Shown here: positions 1 through 7,323 of the stretch, piece after piece | Layout: every line of letters starts with the position of its first letter | Numbering within the stretch: the stretch's first letter is position 1 | Assembly: GCA_029263435.1 (NCBI GenBank) | Contig: JAJCXL010000325.1 | Location: 1-14,273 of the forward strand | Source: Acidobacteriota bacterium | GTDB taxonomy: Bacteria; Acidobacteriota; Vicinamibacteria; Marinacidobacterales; SMYC01 | Length of the DNA stretch: 14,273 nt | Reading direction: 5' to 3' | Translations under genes and position numbers: made by a program | Notes under the pieces: model-generated | Told to the model about the DNA's origin: nothing | The model's input: only the letters and a program-made list of their open reading frames with translations | Databases searched by the model: none

Positions 1-1
1 G

Positions 2-979
2 CTGTTCGTGGCCATGCTCCTCGCGTTCGTGCTCCAGCCGTTCTACCGGTTCTTCGAAAAGCGCCTACCGGCCGTGGTCGCGGTCACCTGCGTTTTCCTT
101 ACCATCCTGCTCCCGCTCATCGTGTTTGGCTGGGTGTTTGGCGCGCTCGTCATCACCCAAGGCGCCGACTTGTTGCAGCGACTGCCCGAGCTCAACGAGC
201 GTGCGAGGACGTTCTTCGAGAACAACTGGCCCCAAGTCCAAACGCTTTGGGAGCAGTACGGAATGACCGGACGGCTCGAAGCGTTCGTGTCAGAGCAGGC
301 GGACGCGCTGTGGAAGACCTTTAGCGGCGTCATGCAATCCGCGGCCACCGCGGGGGCCAGTGCTTTTCGCAGCGTTGCGGGCGCGCTCGGATGGTTCGTG
401 CTACCGGTCTATCTCGCGTTTTTTCTGATGACGCCGCCGCTGCCTCGCGATCACTGGGGATCTTTTCTGCCGTTTCTCAAGGCGGACACCCGCGAAGACG
501 TCGTTTATCTCGTGCGCGAGTTCATCAACATCTTGGTGTCGTTTTTTCGAGGGCAGCTCATCGTCGCCTTCGGCCAGGGCATTTTGTTCGCGATAGGCTT
601 TGCCGTCGTGGGACTGCAGCACGGGTTCATCATCGGTATTTTGCTGGGATTTCTGAACATCATTCCTTATCTCGGAAGCATGCTCGGGCTCGCGATTGCG
701 CTCCCGCTCGCGCTGTTTCAAAGCGACGGCGGGGTGACCACACTGGCCGCGGTCGTCATCGTTTTCATCGTGGTGCAGTTGATCGAAGGCTACGTCCTCA
801 CCCCGAAAGTCATGGGCGATCGCACCGGGCTGCATCCGCTCGCGATCATGGTCGCGCTGTTCTTCTGGGGCACGGCCTTCGACGGCATCGCGGGGATGAT
901 CTTGGCGATCCCGCTGACGGCGTTTCTCGTCGTGTTTTGGCGGCTCGCGAAGACGAAGTACATCTCCGAGATCGTTTGA
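2..979 (+). CDS. AI-2E family transporter (PerM-like membrane protein), 5'-truncated
   Basis: This is a polytopic inner-membrane protein of the AI-2E/PerM family, whose members export small molecules or act as Na+/H+ antiporters; the substrate cannot be read from sequence. The reading frame is already open at the window edge, so the apparent GTG/ATG starts at 8 and 14 are probably internal, and 325 residues are visible. Family signatures are clear. There are paired hydrophobic segments near the N-terminus (FVLQPFYRFFEKRLP and the following long hydrophobic run), then a soluble middle section (about residues 55-115). The C-terminal membrane block carries LGFLNIIPYLGSMLG, followed by GYVLTPKVMGDRTGLHPLAI and GIAGMILAIPLTAF, which are the typical family motifs. 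It ends with a TGA 16 bp before the stop of the convergent DUF3014 gene. Only the first few dozen residues are missing, judging from the usual family length of about 350. Confidence 0.9.
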   Translation: MFVAMLLAFVLQPFYRFFEKRLPAVVAVTCVFLTILLPLIVFGWVFGALVITQGADLLQRLPELNERARTFFENNWPQVQTLWEQYGMTGRLEAFVSEQADALWKTFSGVMQSAATAGASAFRSVAGALGWFVLPVYLAFFLMTPPLPRDHWGSFLPFLKADTREDVVYLVREFINILVSFFRGQLIVAFGQGILFAIGFAVVGLQHGFIIGILLGFLNIIPYLGSMLGLAIALPLALFQSDGGVTTLAAVVIVFIVVQLIEGYVLTPKVMGDRTGLHPLAIMVALFFWGTAFDGIAGMILAIPLTAFLVVFWRLAKTKYISEIV

Positions 980-995
980 GCGAGGGCGCCGGAGC

Positions 996-1907
996 TCAGA
1001 GGCCGCCGAGGTCGAGAGCGCGCGCAATCTCGGTGAGTTTTCGCTGCACCTTCCGCGTGTTGTCGGGTCCGGTCCTCAAGAGCTGCTTCTGGGCGAGGGT
1101 GAGTGACTCGAGCCTCGACTCGGTATAGGTGTAGTTGACGCTTTCCGCGTGCAAGTCGATGCGGCCGTCCACGACGGGCGTGCGCAGAAGAACCTCGATC
1201 GCTTTCGCGAGATAGTCTTCGAAACTTCCATCGGGGTAGCCGAGCTCTGAGAACGCTTCATCGAGCAACGGCTTGGAGTCGCGGTAAATTTTCGCGACGC
1301 CGGCGGCATCCAAGGAAGCAAAGGCACCGGCCAAAGAGTCGTAGCGACGGTAGCTCACGGGGTCGACCGAGACGAGCGGAGGCCGTTGGTTGACGTGAAA
1401 CTCGCTCTCCGGGCTGAGGTGTCGGAAGTGGCGCGCCGGATTCTCGCCGCCGGCCACATTGACGACGGCCGCAACGATCTTTCGGGCGAGGCCTTCGGTC
1501 ATGAGAAACGACGCGAGCCCGGGATGTCGCGACAACGTCGCCAGCGATTCACGCAGGAACGCATCGCTTTCGGACAGCGGCGGTAGGACTATCTCTGGCT
1601 CTTCGGGCTCATCCTCGCGCTCGACCGGGGCGATGGGTGCCGGCGGCTCTTCCACTTGGGCAGTCGCTGCCGCTTCGGGCTCGGGAGTGATCGGGCTGCG
1701 GTTCGAGAGCAGCCAGTACAACCCGAGTCCGACGATCAGAGCCAGGAGTGCGCCGACGACGATCGGCCAGCTGAGGATGGAGTCGGAGTCGTTTCCACGA
1801 ACCGCAGCCGGAGGCGGCTCGTAGTCCGGCTCGGGAAGCGAATAGCCGCCGTCAGAAGCTCGAGAGGTTTCCGAGTGGTCGAGATCTCGATCGTCCCAGT
1901 CGCTCAT
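996..1907 (-). CDS. DUF3014 domain-containing membrane-anchored protein
   Basis: This is a 303-residue protein of unknown function. It has an acidic, Pro-rich N-terminus (about 1-45) and one transmembrane helix (about 46-66, SWPIVVGALLALIVGLGLYW). A Pro/Glu-rich linker follows (about 70-108), then a globular C-terminal domain that begins with LPPLSESDAFLRESLATLS. That opening, the FLMTEGLARKIVAAVVN segment, and the ending with GPDNTRKVQRKLTEIA match what I know of DUF3014. The layout predicts a bitopic protein with most of its mass in the periplasm. The start at 1907 gives the complete cytoplasmic tail, but the ribosome-binding site upstream is poor (AGGCTGG about 10 nt away), so a slightly different start is possible. 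It is convergent with the AI-2E gene, with only 16 bp between stops and no room for a separate terminator. No function is assigned. Confidence 0.83.
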   Translation of the reverse strand: MSDWDDRDLDHSETSRASDGGYSLPEPDYEPPPAAVRGNDSDSILSWPIVVGALLALIVGLGLYWLLSNRSPITPEPEAAATAQVEEPPAPIAPVEREDEPEEPEIVLPPLSESDAFLRESLATLSRHPGLASFLMTEGLARKIVAAVVNVAGGENPARHFRHLSPESEFHVNQRPPLVSVDPVSYRRYDSLAGAFASLDAAGVAKIYRDSKPLLDEAFSELGYPDGSFEDYLAKAIEVLLRTPVVDGRIDLHAESVNYTYTESRLESLTLAQKQLLRTGPDNTRKVQRKLTEIARALDLGGL

Positions 1908-1956
1908 GGGGCACCAGCCTTTTCGTCCATGCTAGTCCGAGCAAACCGTAAGTGCA

Positions 1957-2002
1957 AGACGGGTGCAAGTCAAAAGACGAATGGCAGACGGGTGCAAGTC
2001 AA
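1957..2002. repeat. 17-bp direct repeat pair in intergenic region
   Basis: The 17-mer agacgggtgcaagtcaa occurs at 1957-1973 and again at 1986-2002, with starts 29 bp apart. It lies upstream of the DUF3014 start and is followed directly by the REP-like palindromes. A partial third match (gtgcaag) sits at 1952-1958. The function is unknown. It could be a remnant of short tandem duplication or part of the adjacent repeat element. Confidence 0.75.
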
Positions 2003-2004
2003 GT

Positions 2005-2103
2005 AATGAGACCTGGTCCATTTTTCTCACCCCCGCTTTCGGGCATTTTCCTGAGTATTTCGCTATTTCCGGCTTCATGAAAAAGGACCTGGTCCCTTTC
2101 ATT
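2005..2103. repeat. Inverted pair of REP-like palindromes (BIME-like)
   Basis: Two copies of a short palindromic core, ACCTGGTCC, lie at 2011-2019 and 2087-2095. The second is extended to the palindrome GGACCTGGTCC at 2085-2095. The outer flanks place the two copies head-to-head: copy 1 reads AATGA then the core then TTTTTC, and the reverse complement of copy 2 reads AATGAAAG then the core then CTTTTTC. The right copy overlaps the stop codon of the minus-strand amidohydrolase gene at 2099-2101. Paired inverted palindromes in a 3'-flanking region are typical of REP/BIME elements mobilised by RAYT transposases, but no RAYT gene lies in the window. The structure is visible in the sequence; the REP assignment is inferred. 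Confidence 0.55.
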
Positions 2104-5100
2104 CACGCCCTTCCTCTCGGATGGGGCGGGCGTCGGACTCGTAGATGCCGTCTTGGAGCCAGGGGTAGTCGCCGTAAGGTTTGGCTTGGGGCCAGACTTC
2201 GTCGAGGGTGTCCGCGTCATAGACGACACCATCTTTGACGACGTATTGGATGTCGGTCGTGTGGCGGATATCGTCGAGAGGGTTTTGGTTCAAGACGAGG
2301 ACGTCGCCGAGCTTTCCGGTCTCGAGGGTGCCGAGCTCTTTCTCGAGACCGAGATAGTAGGCGCCGTGACGAGTGGCGACTTCCAGGGCCCGGTGGGGCC
2401 CGAGCGCGGACGCCGCCATCCACACTTCCCAATGCGATCCGAGACCGTGATGTTGTCCGTGCGATCCGATAGCACCGTAGCCGCCTTCGTCAATGATGTC
2501 GGAGAGACCTTGCGCGATCATCGGAAAGCTGTAATCCGTGAGCGGTCTCAAAGGCCTGCGTCGCGTGTGCGGCACGAGCATGCGCCACGGCAAGAAGCGC
2601 TGCTGCTTCTCGTCTCTTCCGATGTCACTCTCTTGCCAGAAATATTCTTCGTTCCATGCGGTGGGTCCACCGACGACGAAGGTTACCGAATACACCGCCT
2701 TCGTTTTTCCGAAGAACTGAGCGACGTCCGAGTACAACGGGGTGTAGCTCAACGGATGCTCCCATCCGGTTTGTCCATCGAGCAACAAGCCGATGTTATA
2801 GGCGAGGTCACCGCCCTCACCGGTGACTTTGAGACCACGACCGCGAGCGACGTCCGCAATCCACTGGCGCTGCGCGCGACGCGGCTGCATATAGGACTTG
2901 ATCGTGATCGCCCCCCACGAGTCGAGACGCTTCACGTTTTGCTCCGCGACCTCGTAGCTCGTGATGTCGTTCTGGCGCGGGCCGTCGCCGTTGTAAAGCG
3001 GGTCCCCGGTGCTGAACGTGCGAGGGCCAATCATCTCTCCGGCTTCGACGAGCTCCGCGGCCGCGAACACGTTTTGCGACCATTGCGAGTTGTCCAGCGT
3101 CGTCGTCACGCCGTAGGCCATGTAGATCGCGGACTCCCAGTTCTTTCGCGGCAAGATGCCCGTGTGATCTCGATGATGGTGCGCGTGCATGTCGATGAGA
3201 CCGGGGATGAGCGTCTTTCCCTCCGCGCGGACCACGCGGTCGACCCCGGAGGTATCGCACTCCCCGACGCAGCGGATGAAACCATCGTCGATGACGAGGC
3301 TCCCCCGCTCGATCACTTCGTCTCCGTTCATCGTCGCGATACGAGCGCCGGTGAAGGCGACCGACCCCGCCGCCCGCGCGCGCGGTAGGGAGAGCTCAAT
3401 CGAAGTCTCTTCGGTCCGTTTCGACGAGACGTCATAGGCAAACTGCTTGTTCGCGCTGCCGTAGTCGAGCGTGGTGTCGTTTCGAAACCGCAAGTAGAAC
3501 CCACCTTCGAAGCTGACTTGGGTCACCGGCAAAACGCTCTTCTTGCGATCGATGGCCGGGGGCTCACCGCCGGTGCCGGACCACGGCAGAGGGGTGACAT
3601 AGACGTTGTCACCCTCCGCGAAAGCCACCCACTTCCCGTCGGGAGACACGACCGCTTCGTCGGCGTAGGGAAACGTCATGTGGACCCGCCGGTCGGTGCC
3701 GTCGAGCTTCACCGATACGAGCTCGGTGCGCTCGGTGGTACGACCCTCGACCTGGACGCCCGACTGCTCCGGATAGAACAGTCTTCCCTCCGGGCCGAAG
3801 GACGGGATGACGATCTGGCGTCGAGGCATGAGCGGCCGGCCGGCGTTGAACGGACGCTTGGTTTGAATGACGAGCTCGGCGTCTCCACCTGACGCCGGTA
3901 CGCGCACGAGCTCGTACCAAAGATTGTTCGACCACGAGCGCCCGCGAGCCGTTGCACCCGATCCTCTCGCCACGACGATCGTACCTCCATCGGGGGCGTA
4001 GACCGGATGGATGTACTCGGATGAGCGCTCGGTGAGCTTGGAAGGCGACCCTCCGGCCGCCGGAACGCGCCAAAGATAGCCCTCGGTATCGTCCCACGTC
4101 GTGAACGCAATCGTCGTACCGTCGGGAGAAAACGTCGGAGAGAGCTCGAGAGGCTCGAAGCTATCGGGGGTGAGTCGACGGGGTGTGCCGGACGGCCGGT
4201 CTTGGATCCAGATCTTGCCGGCGGCGTGAAAGGCGAGCTTGGTGCCGTCGGGGGAAACCGCCGGCCACCGAACGAAGCGCACGTCGAACTCCGGCTCGGC
4301 GACGCTTACCTCTCCGTAAGCCATCTCGGAGACCGGACGCGTGACTCGCGCTGTGAACGGGATCGAGGTTTGCTCTCCCGAAGCAACGTCGACTCGCCAG
4401 ATCTTTCCGCCTCGCGAGAAGTAGATGGAGCGGGCATCGCGCGACCACGCGTAGCCCGGCAGCACCCGCAACGCCTTCATGCCTTCCGCGAGATCGGTCT
4501 CGATGGGATCGACCAAGATCCGCTCGGCGCCCGTCTCGAGATCTCTCAGCCAAAGCGCGGTACGTGGTCCGAACTCGTGGCCTTTGTAAGAAATAGTTCC
4601 GTACGGAATGCGCCGAGCGAACGCGAGCAGCTTTGAGTCGGGCGAGACCTCGGGGGCGATAGCACCTCCGCTCGAGCCCTGATACTGCTGCTGCGCTTCA
4701 CCCGAGACGACCTCTGAGATCTCTCCGGTCGAGAGATCGAGTCGGCTCAACGCGTAGGCTCCCTTGATGAGGTCACGGTTGGCGCTCTGAGAGTACTGAT
4801 AATAAAGATGCCGCCCGTCCGCGGAGATGGACGGCCAGGATGCCCGGCTCACGTCGTTTCCGACGAGCTCAATTCCTTTGCCGCCGTCCCGGTGGAACAT
4901 CCACAAGCCGCTGCTCCTGGTGCCGGACACCGTATGACGGCGCACGACCACGTAGTCTCCATCGGGAGTCCACACAGGCTCCACCGCGCGCGCGTCGAGA
5001 TCCTCCATCACTTGTCGCGGACGGGAGCCATCGGCATCCATGAGCCACAGGTTGTTCTGTCCGGCCCGGTCGGAGACGAAAGCAATGGTCTCGCCATCGG

Positions 5101-5395
5101 GTGACAGCCGGGGGTGAAAGTTGACCGCCACGCCGCTCGTGCAGGTGAGACACTGCGCGGTGCCACCCGCTATGGGCAATCGGTAGATATGCGCGAGCAA
5201 GTCGAAGACGAGAAAGCTCCCGTCGGGCGACACATCGACGGACATGAACGTGCCTTCATCCGTGACGAAGTCGAGCTCGTAGGACGCGCCCCGCGCGAGA
5301 GTGACGTCCCACGCGTCGTCGGGGCCGGGGCTGTCTTGCCCCATTCCGGCCATCGGTAGGATTGAAAAAAGGACCGCTACAATCTGCGTGCGCAT
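2099..5395 (-). CDS. Exported TolB/WD40-like beta-propeller + amidohydrolase fusion protein
   Basis: This is a 1,098-residue predicted periplasmic or exported hydrolase of the amidohydrolase superfamily; the substrate is unknown. I chose the start at 5395 instead of the longer frame from 5491. It gives a clean signal peptide (MRTQIVAVLFSILPMAGMGQ) and has AGGGGG four bases upstream. The N-terminal two thirds (about 30-620) carry many PD40-type blades (SPDGETIAFVSDRAG, SPDGTKLAFHA, SPDGTTIAFTTWDDTEGYLW, SPDGKWVAFAEGDNVYV). The amidohydrolase barrel follows: metal-binding HxH in GLIDMHAHHH (His737, His739), candidate carboxylated Lys833 in IKSYMQP, His880 in GWEHPLSY, and His979 in GSHGQHHGLGSHWE. 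It ends with the usual LETGKLGDVLVLNQNPLDDI beta-sandwich return. The spot normally holding the last metal-binding Asp appears to be His. It is divergent from the DUF427 gene by 87 bp. The architecture call is firm; the reaction is not known. Confidence 0.9.
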   Translation of the reverse strand: MRTQIVAVLFSILPMAGMGQDSPGPDDAWDVTLARGASYELDFVTDEGTFMSVDVSPDGSFLVFDLLAHIYRLPIAGGTAQCLTCTSGVAVNFHPRLSPDGETIAFVSDRAGQNNLWLMDADGSRPRQVMEDLDARAVEPVWTPDGDYVVVRRHTVSGTRSSGLWMFHRDGGKGIELVGNDVSRASWPSISADGRHLYYQYSQSANRDLIKGAYALSRLDLSTGEISEVVSGEAQQQYQGSSGGAIAPEVSPDSKLLAFARRIPYGTISYKGHEFGPRTALWLRDLETGAERILVDPIETDLAEGMKALRVLPGYAWSRDARSIYFSRGGKIWRVDVASGEQTSIPFTARVTRPVSEMAYGEVSVAEPEFDVRFVRWPAVSPDGTKLAFHAAGKIWIQDRPSGTPRRLTPDSFEPLELSPTFSPDGTTIAFTTWDDTEGYLWRVPAAGGSPSKLTERSSEYIHPVYAPDGGTIVVARGSGATARGRSWSNNLWYELVRVPASGGDAELVIQTKRPFNAGRPLMPRRQIVIPSFGPEGRLFYPEQSGVQVEGRTTERTELVSVKLDGTDRRVHMTFPYADEAVVSPDGKWVAFAEGDNVYVTPLPWSGTGGEPPAIDRKKSVLPVTQVSFEGGFYLRFRNDTTLDYGSANKQFAYDVSSKRTEETSIELSLPRARAAGSVAFTGARIATMNGDEVIERGSLVIDDGFIRCVGECDTSGVDRVVRAEGKTLIPGLIDMHAHHHRDHTGILPRKNWESAIYMAYGVTTTLDNSQWSQNVFAAAELVEAGEMIGPRTFSTGDPLYNGDGPRQNDITSYEVAEQNVKRLDSWGAITIKSYMQPRRAQRQWIADVARGRGLKVTGEGGDLAYNIGLLLDGQTGWEHPLSYTPLYSDVAQFFGKTKAVYSVTFVVGGPTAWNEEYFWQESDIGRDEKQQRFLPWRMLVPHTRRRPLRPLTDYSFPMIAQGLSDIIDEGGYGAIGSHGQHHGLGSHWEVWMAASALGPHRALEVATRHGAYYLGLEKELGTLETGKLGDVLVLNQNPLDDIRHTTDIQYVVKDGVVYDADTLDEVWPQAKPYGDYPWLQDGIYESDARPIREEGRE

Positions 5396-5482
5396 GAAAC
5401 CCCCTATCGGCGAGCATGATGCCACATTTGCCCCTTCCGTCGTTGCGGCACGGACCCCGAAAAGCGTAGGCTTCGTCCCGAA

Positions 5483-6043
5483 ATGAGTCAAGACGTCTCA
5501 CCTGAGCTCATCCGCGCCCGGGACCGGTGGAAGTACCGGGGCGACGTCCGTCCCGACTTCGCCGAATCACCCGCGGAGAACCAGGAATCGGCCTGGGACT
5601 ACCCTCGCCCCCCCGCGGTGGCACCGGACGAAAGGCTCGTAAGGGTGCTCGTCGGGGAGACCTTGATCGCCGAGACTCGGGCTTCGATCCGGATTCTCGA
5701 GACCGCGAGCCCGCCCACGTTCTACATCCCTCCCACGGACGTGAAGATGGAGTACTTGACGGCCGGGCCGGTCGGCGAATCGTTTTGCGAGTGGAAAGGC
5801 CCCGCGCGCTACTGGTCCATCAAAGTCGGACATCACGACCTCGAGAAAGCGGCCTGGAGCTACCCCGATCCGTTCGAGGGCTACGACGCCATCCGAGACT
5901 ACCTCGCGTTCTATCCGGCCAGGCTGACGTGCATCGTCGGTGACGAGAGAGCCCACCCTCAGCCCGCGGGTTTTTATGGCGGGTGGGTTACCTCCGATGT
6001 GGTCGGCCCCTTCAAAGGCGCGTCCGGAACGGAGTGGTGGTAA
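5483..6043 (+). CDS. DUF427 domain-containing protein
   Basis: This is a 186-residue soluble protein with no signal peptide or membrane segment. Almost its whole length matches the DUF427 pattern: ESAWDYPRPPAVAPDERLVR, a short beta-rich core with RILETASPPTFYIPPTDVK, then SFCEWKGPARYWSI, AAWSYPDPFEGY, DYLAFYPARLTCIVGDERAHP, and the closing PQPAGFYGGWVTSDVVGPFKG. The biochemical role of the family is not established. The start at 5483 is the first ATG of the frame; the upstream ribosome-binding site is weak. The gene is divergent from the exported amidohydrolase, so the 87-bp gap must hold both promoters. It is convergent with the dioxygenase-like gene downstream, with an 82-bp gap. The neighbours do not suggest a shared pathway. 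Confidence 0.93.
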   Translation: MSQDVSPELIRARDRWKYRGDVRPDFAESPAENQESAWDYPRPPAVAPDERLVRVLVGETLIAETRASIRILETASPPTFYIPPTDVKMEYLTAGPVGESFCEWKGPARYWSIKVGHHDLEKAAWSYPDPFEGYDAIRDYLAFYPARLTCIVGDERAHPQPAGFYGGWVTSDVVGPFKGASGTEWW

Positions 6044-6055
6044 ACGGCTCGGATG

Positions 6056-6107
6056 AAAGAGCGCGATCTAGCGCTGGAGCGATCGGCTGCGATGACGGGT
6101 GCTCTTT
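6056..6107. terminator. Possible weak bidirectional terminator between convergent genes
   Basis: The 82-bp gap between two convergent stop codons contains an inverted repeat AAAGAGC (6056-6062) / GCTCTTT (6101-6107), and a nested small hairpin AGCGC-gatcta-GCGCT (6060-6075). The A/T ends would give a short run of T on either strand. The loop of the outer repeat is long (38 nt) and the T run is only three bases, so this is a weak candidate supported mainly by its position. Confidence 0.2.
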
Positions 6108-6125
6108 GAGACGATGAGCGAGGCC

Positions 6126-7025
6126 TCAGTCGTCACGGCGCAAGAATAGGCCGCCCGGTGGAGCGGTGAACGATGGATCGTATGGCTCGTTGCGAGCGAG
6201 CCACGCATAGGCGAGATCGGCGCGCGGCTCCCAGATACCGGGCTTCCAATCGTCGGTAAGGACATCCATATCGGCGTAGTACTCGGTCTCGCCGCCGGTC
6301 GGACTTTCGAAGTACCAAAAGAGGTTCGAGCCCAGCAAGTGACGGCCGGGACCGAAGCTCGTCTTCCATCCTCGGCTCTCCATGATCTTGCCGCCGAGCA
6401 TCATGTCGTCGAGGCCGTCGACTTGGAACCCCACGTGATTGAAGCCGGATTGATCTTTGCGAGTCGTGAGAAGGAGGGAGTGGTGGTCGCTCGAGCCCGG
6501 CGCACGCATGAAGTCGCCGCGTCCACGGATGGTGTCCGAGAGCTTGAAGCCGAGTCGCTCTCGATAGAATGCCGCCGCTTGATCCAAGTTATCCGAAACG
6601 AGATAGACGACGTGACCCAGTCGGTTGGGACTCACCGCGGAGGGAGGCTCGAATCGCTCGTTGGGCGCACGCCTCCCAGCTGCGAACGCTTCATCACCGA
6701 CAACCGACGCGACGCGAAAACCCATCGCGTGCCCGCTGTCGTCGTTCGTATGTACGGTGCCGTTGCCGTCGACGCGCACGTCGCGATCCCCGTCCAGGTC
6801 TGAGGCGAGGGCGTCGAGAGAGGCTTTCGAATCCACCGCCCAGATCACCTCGACGGCTGGAGTCTCCGAGCGTTGCAGGACGACGGTGCCACGTCGCGCG
6901 CAGCGATAGGTCGCTCCCGAATAGCCTTCCTCGGCGAGATGCAATCCCCAGTCCGAGAAGAAACGCCGGACCAGCGTGAGGTCCGAGACGTCATAGATGA
7001 TGGAGTCGATACCTGAAATCGTCAT
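6126..7025 (-). CDS. Two-domain VOC protein, type I extradiol dioxygenase-like
   Basis: This is a 299-residue protein with two vicinal-oxygen-chelate modules (about 5-110 and 133-255), the length and layout of type I extradiol ring-cleavage dioxygenases. The C-terminal module carries the metal triad: His138 (RLGHVVYLV), His197 (GFNHVGFQV) and Glu248 (GGETEYYAD). By spacing against 2,3-dihydroxybiphenyl 1,2-dioxygenase (BphC: H146, H195, H210, H241, Y250, E260 from memory), three more residues line up: His182 as catalytic base, His229 and Tyr238. An active Fe(II) or Mn(II) enzyme cleaving a catecholic substrate is therefore plausible. The N-terminal module has lost these ligands, as is usual. 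The C-terminal tail (AYAWLARNEPYDPSF) is common in catechol 2,3-dioxygenase-like members. The gene is divergent from a fumarylacetoacetate hydrolase-family gene, consistent with processing of a ring-cleavage product. The Shine-Dalgarno is weak. The substrate is unknown. Confidence 0.88.
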   Translation of the reverse strand: MTISGIDSIIYDVSDLTLVRRFFSDWGLHLAEEGYSGATYRCARRGTVVLQRSETPAVEVIWAVDSKASLDALASDLDGDRDVRVDGNGTVHTNDDSGHAMGFRVASVVGDEAFAAGRRAPNERFEPPSAVSPNRLGHVVYLVSDNLDQAAAFYRERLGFKLSDTIRGRGDFMRAPGSSDHHSLLLTTRKDQSGFNHVGFQVDGLDDMMLGGKIMESRGWKTSFGPGRHLLGSNLFWYFESPTGGETEYYADMDVLTDDWKPGIWEPRADLAYAWLARNEPYDPSFTAPPGGLFLRRDD

Positions 7026-7323
7026 CGCTCAGCGCTGCCCGTCCTTATCCTCGATCGCGGTTCGAAAACGGCACGCCGCACTTGAATCATGGTCATCGAG
7101 GCTGACTATATCCGAAAAAACGCAAGAACCGATTCGGGGGCACGAACCTTCACTCTGCTAGCATTGTCCGCCCGTGACCAAGCCCGCGACATCCTCTTCA
7201 TCGATGCGCAATCCCTTGAGGGCGGATGACCTCTCTTGTGCCGGCACCCCAACCTTGACCCGAAGAGATCGAAAAACGAAGGCATCCGGATAGGACAATG
7301 GTAGCTATTCACAGGAGGACATA
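7026..7323. other. Divergent intergenic region between dioxygenase and FAH-family genes
   Basis: About 300 bp separate two divergent gene starts, so both promoters should be here. The only promoter-like element I can point to is an extended -10 on the plus strand, TGCTAGCAT at 7156-7164, without a good -35 element. A TTGACC at 7255-7260 has no matching -10. I see no convincing palindromic operator, no credible small gene and no RNA structure. The short frames in this stretch have weak starts and unlikely compositions. Confidence 0.4.
7313..7318 (+). promoter_or_regulatory. Shine-Dalgarno that fixes a TTG start
   Basis: A perfect AGGAGG lies five bases upstream of the TTG at 7324, with no ATG or GTG in frame at a similar distance. 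It supports TTG as the true start of the FAH-family gene. Confidence 0.85.

Noticed and set aside
2153..3388. 411-codon open frame on the plus strand opposite the amidohydrolase
   Set aside because: It is an antisense shadow in GC-rich DNA: low-complexity Arg/Val/Asp-rich composition with no recognisable domain, lying wholly inside a well-supported gene.
5396..5491. Longer start for the propeller-amidohydrolase protein (32 extra N-terminal residues)
   Set aside because: The extension would bury the signal peptide and overlap the DUF427 gene. The ATG at 5395 has AGGGGG at the right distance and begins a typical signal peptide.
7106..7312. 68-residue minus-strand frame between the dioxygenase and FAH genes
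   Set aside because: It has no Shine-Dalgarno, no recognisable motif, and unlikely composition; it occupies the region where divergent promoters are expected.
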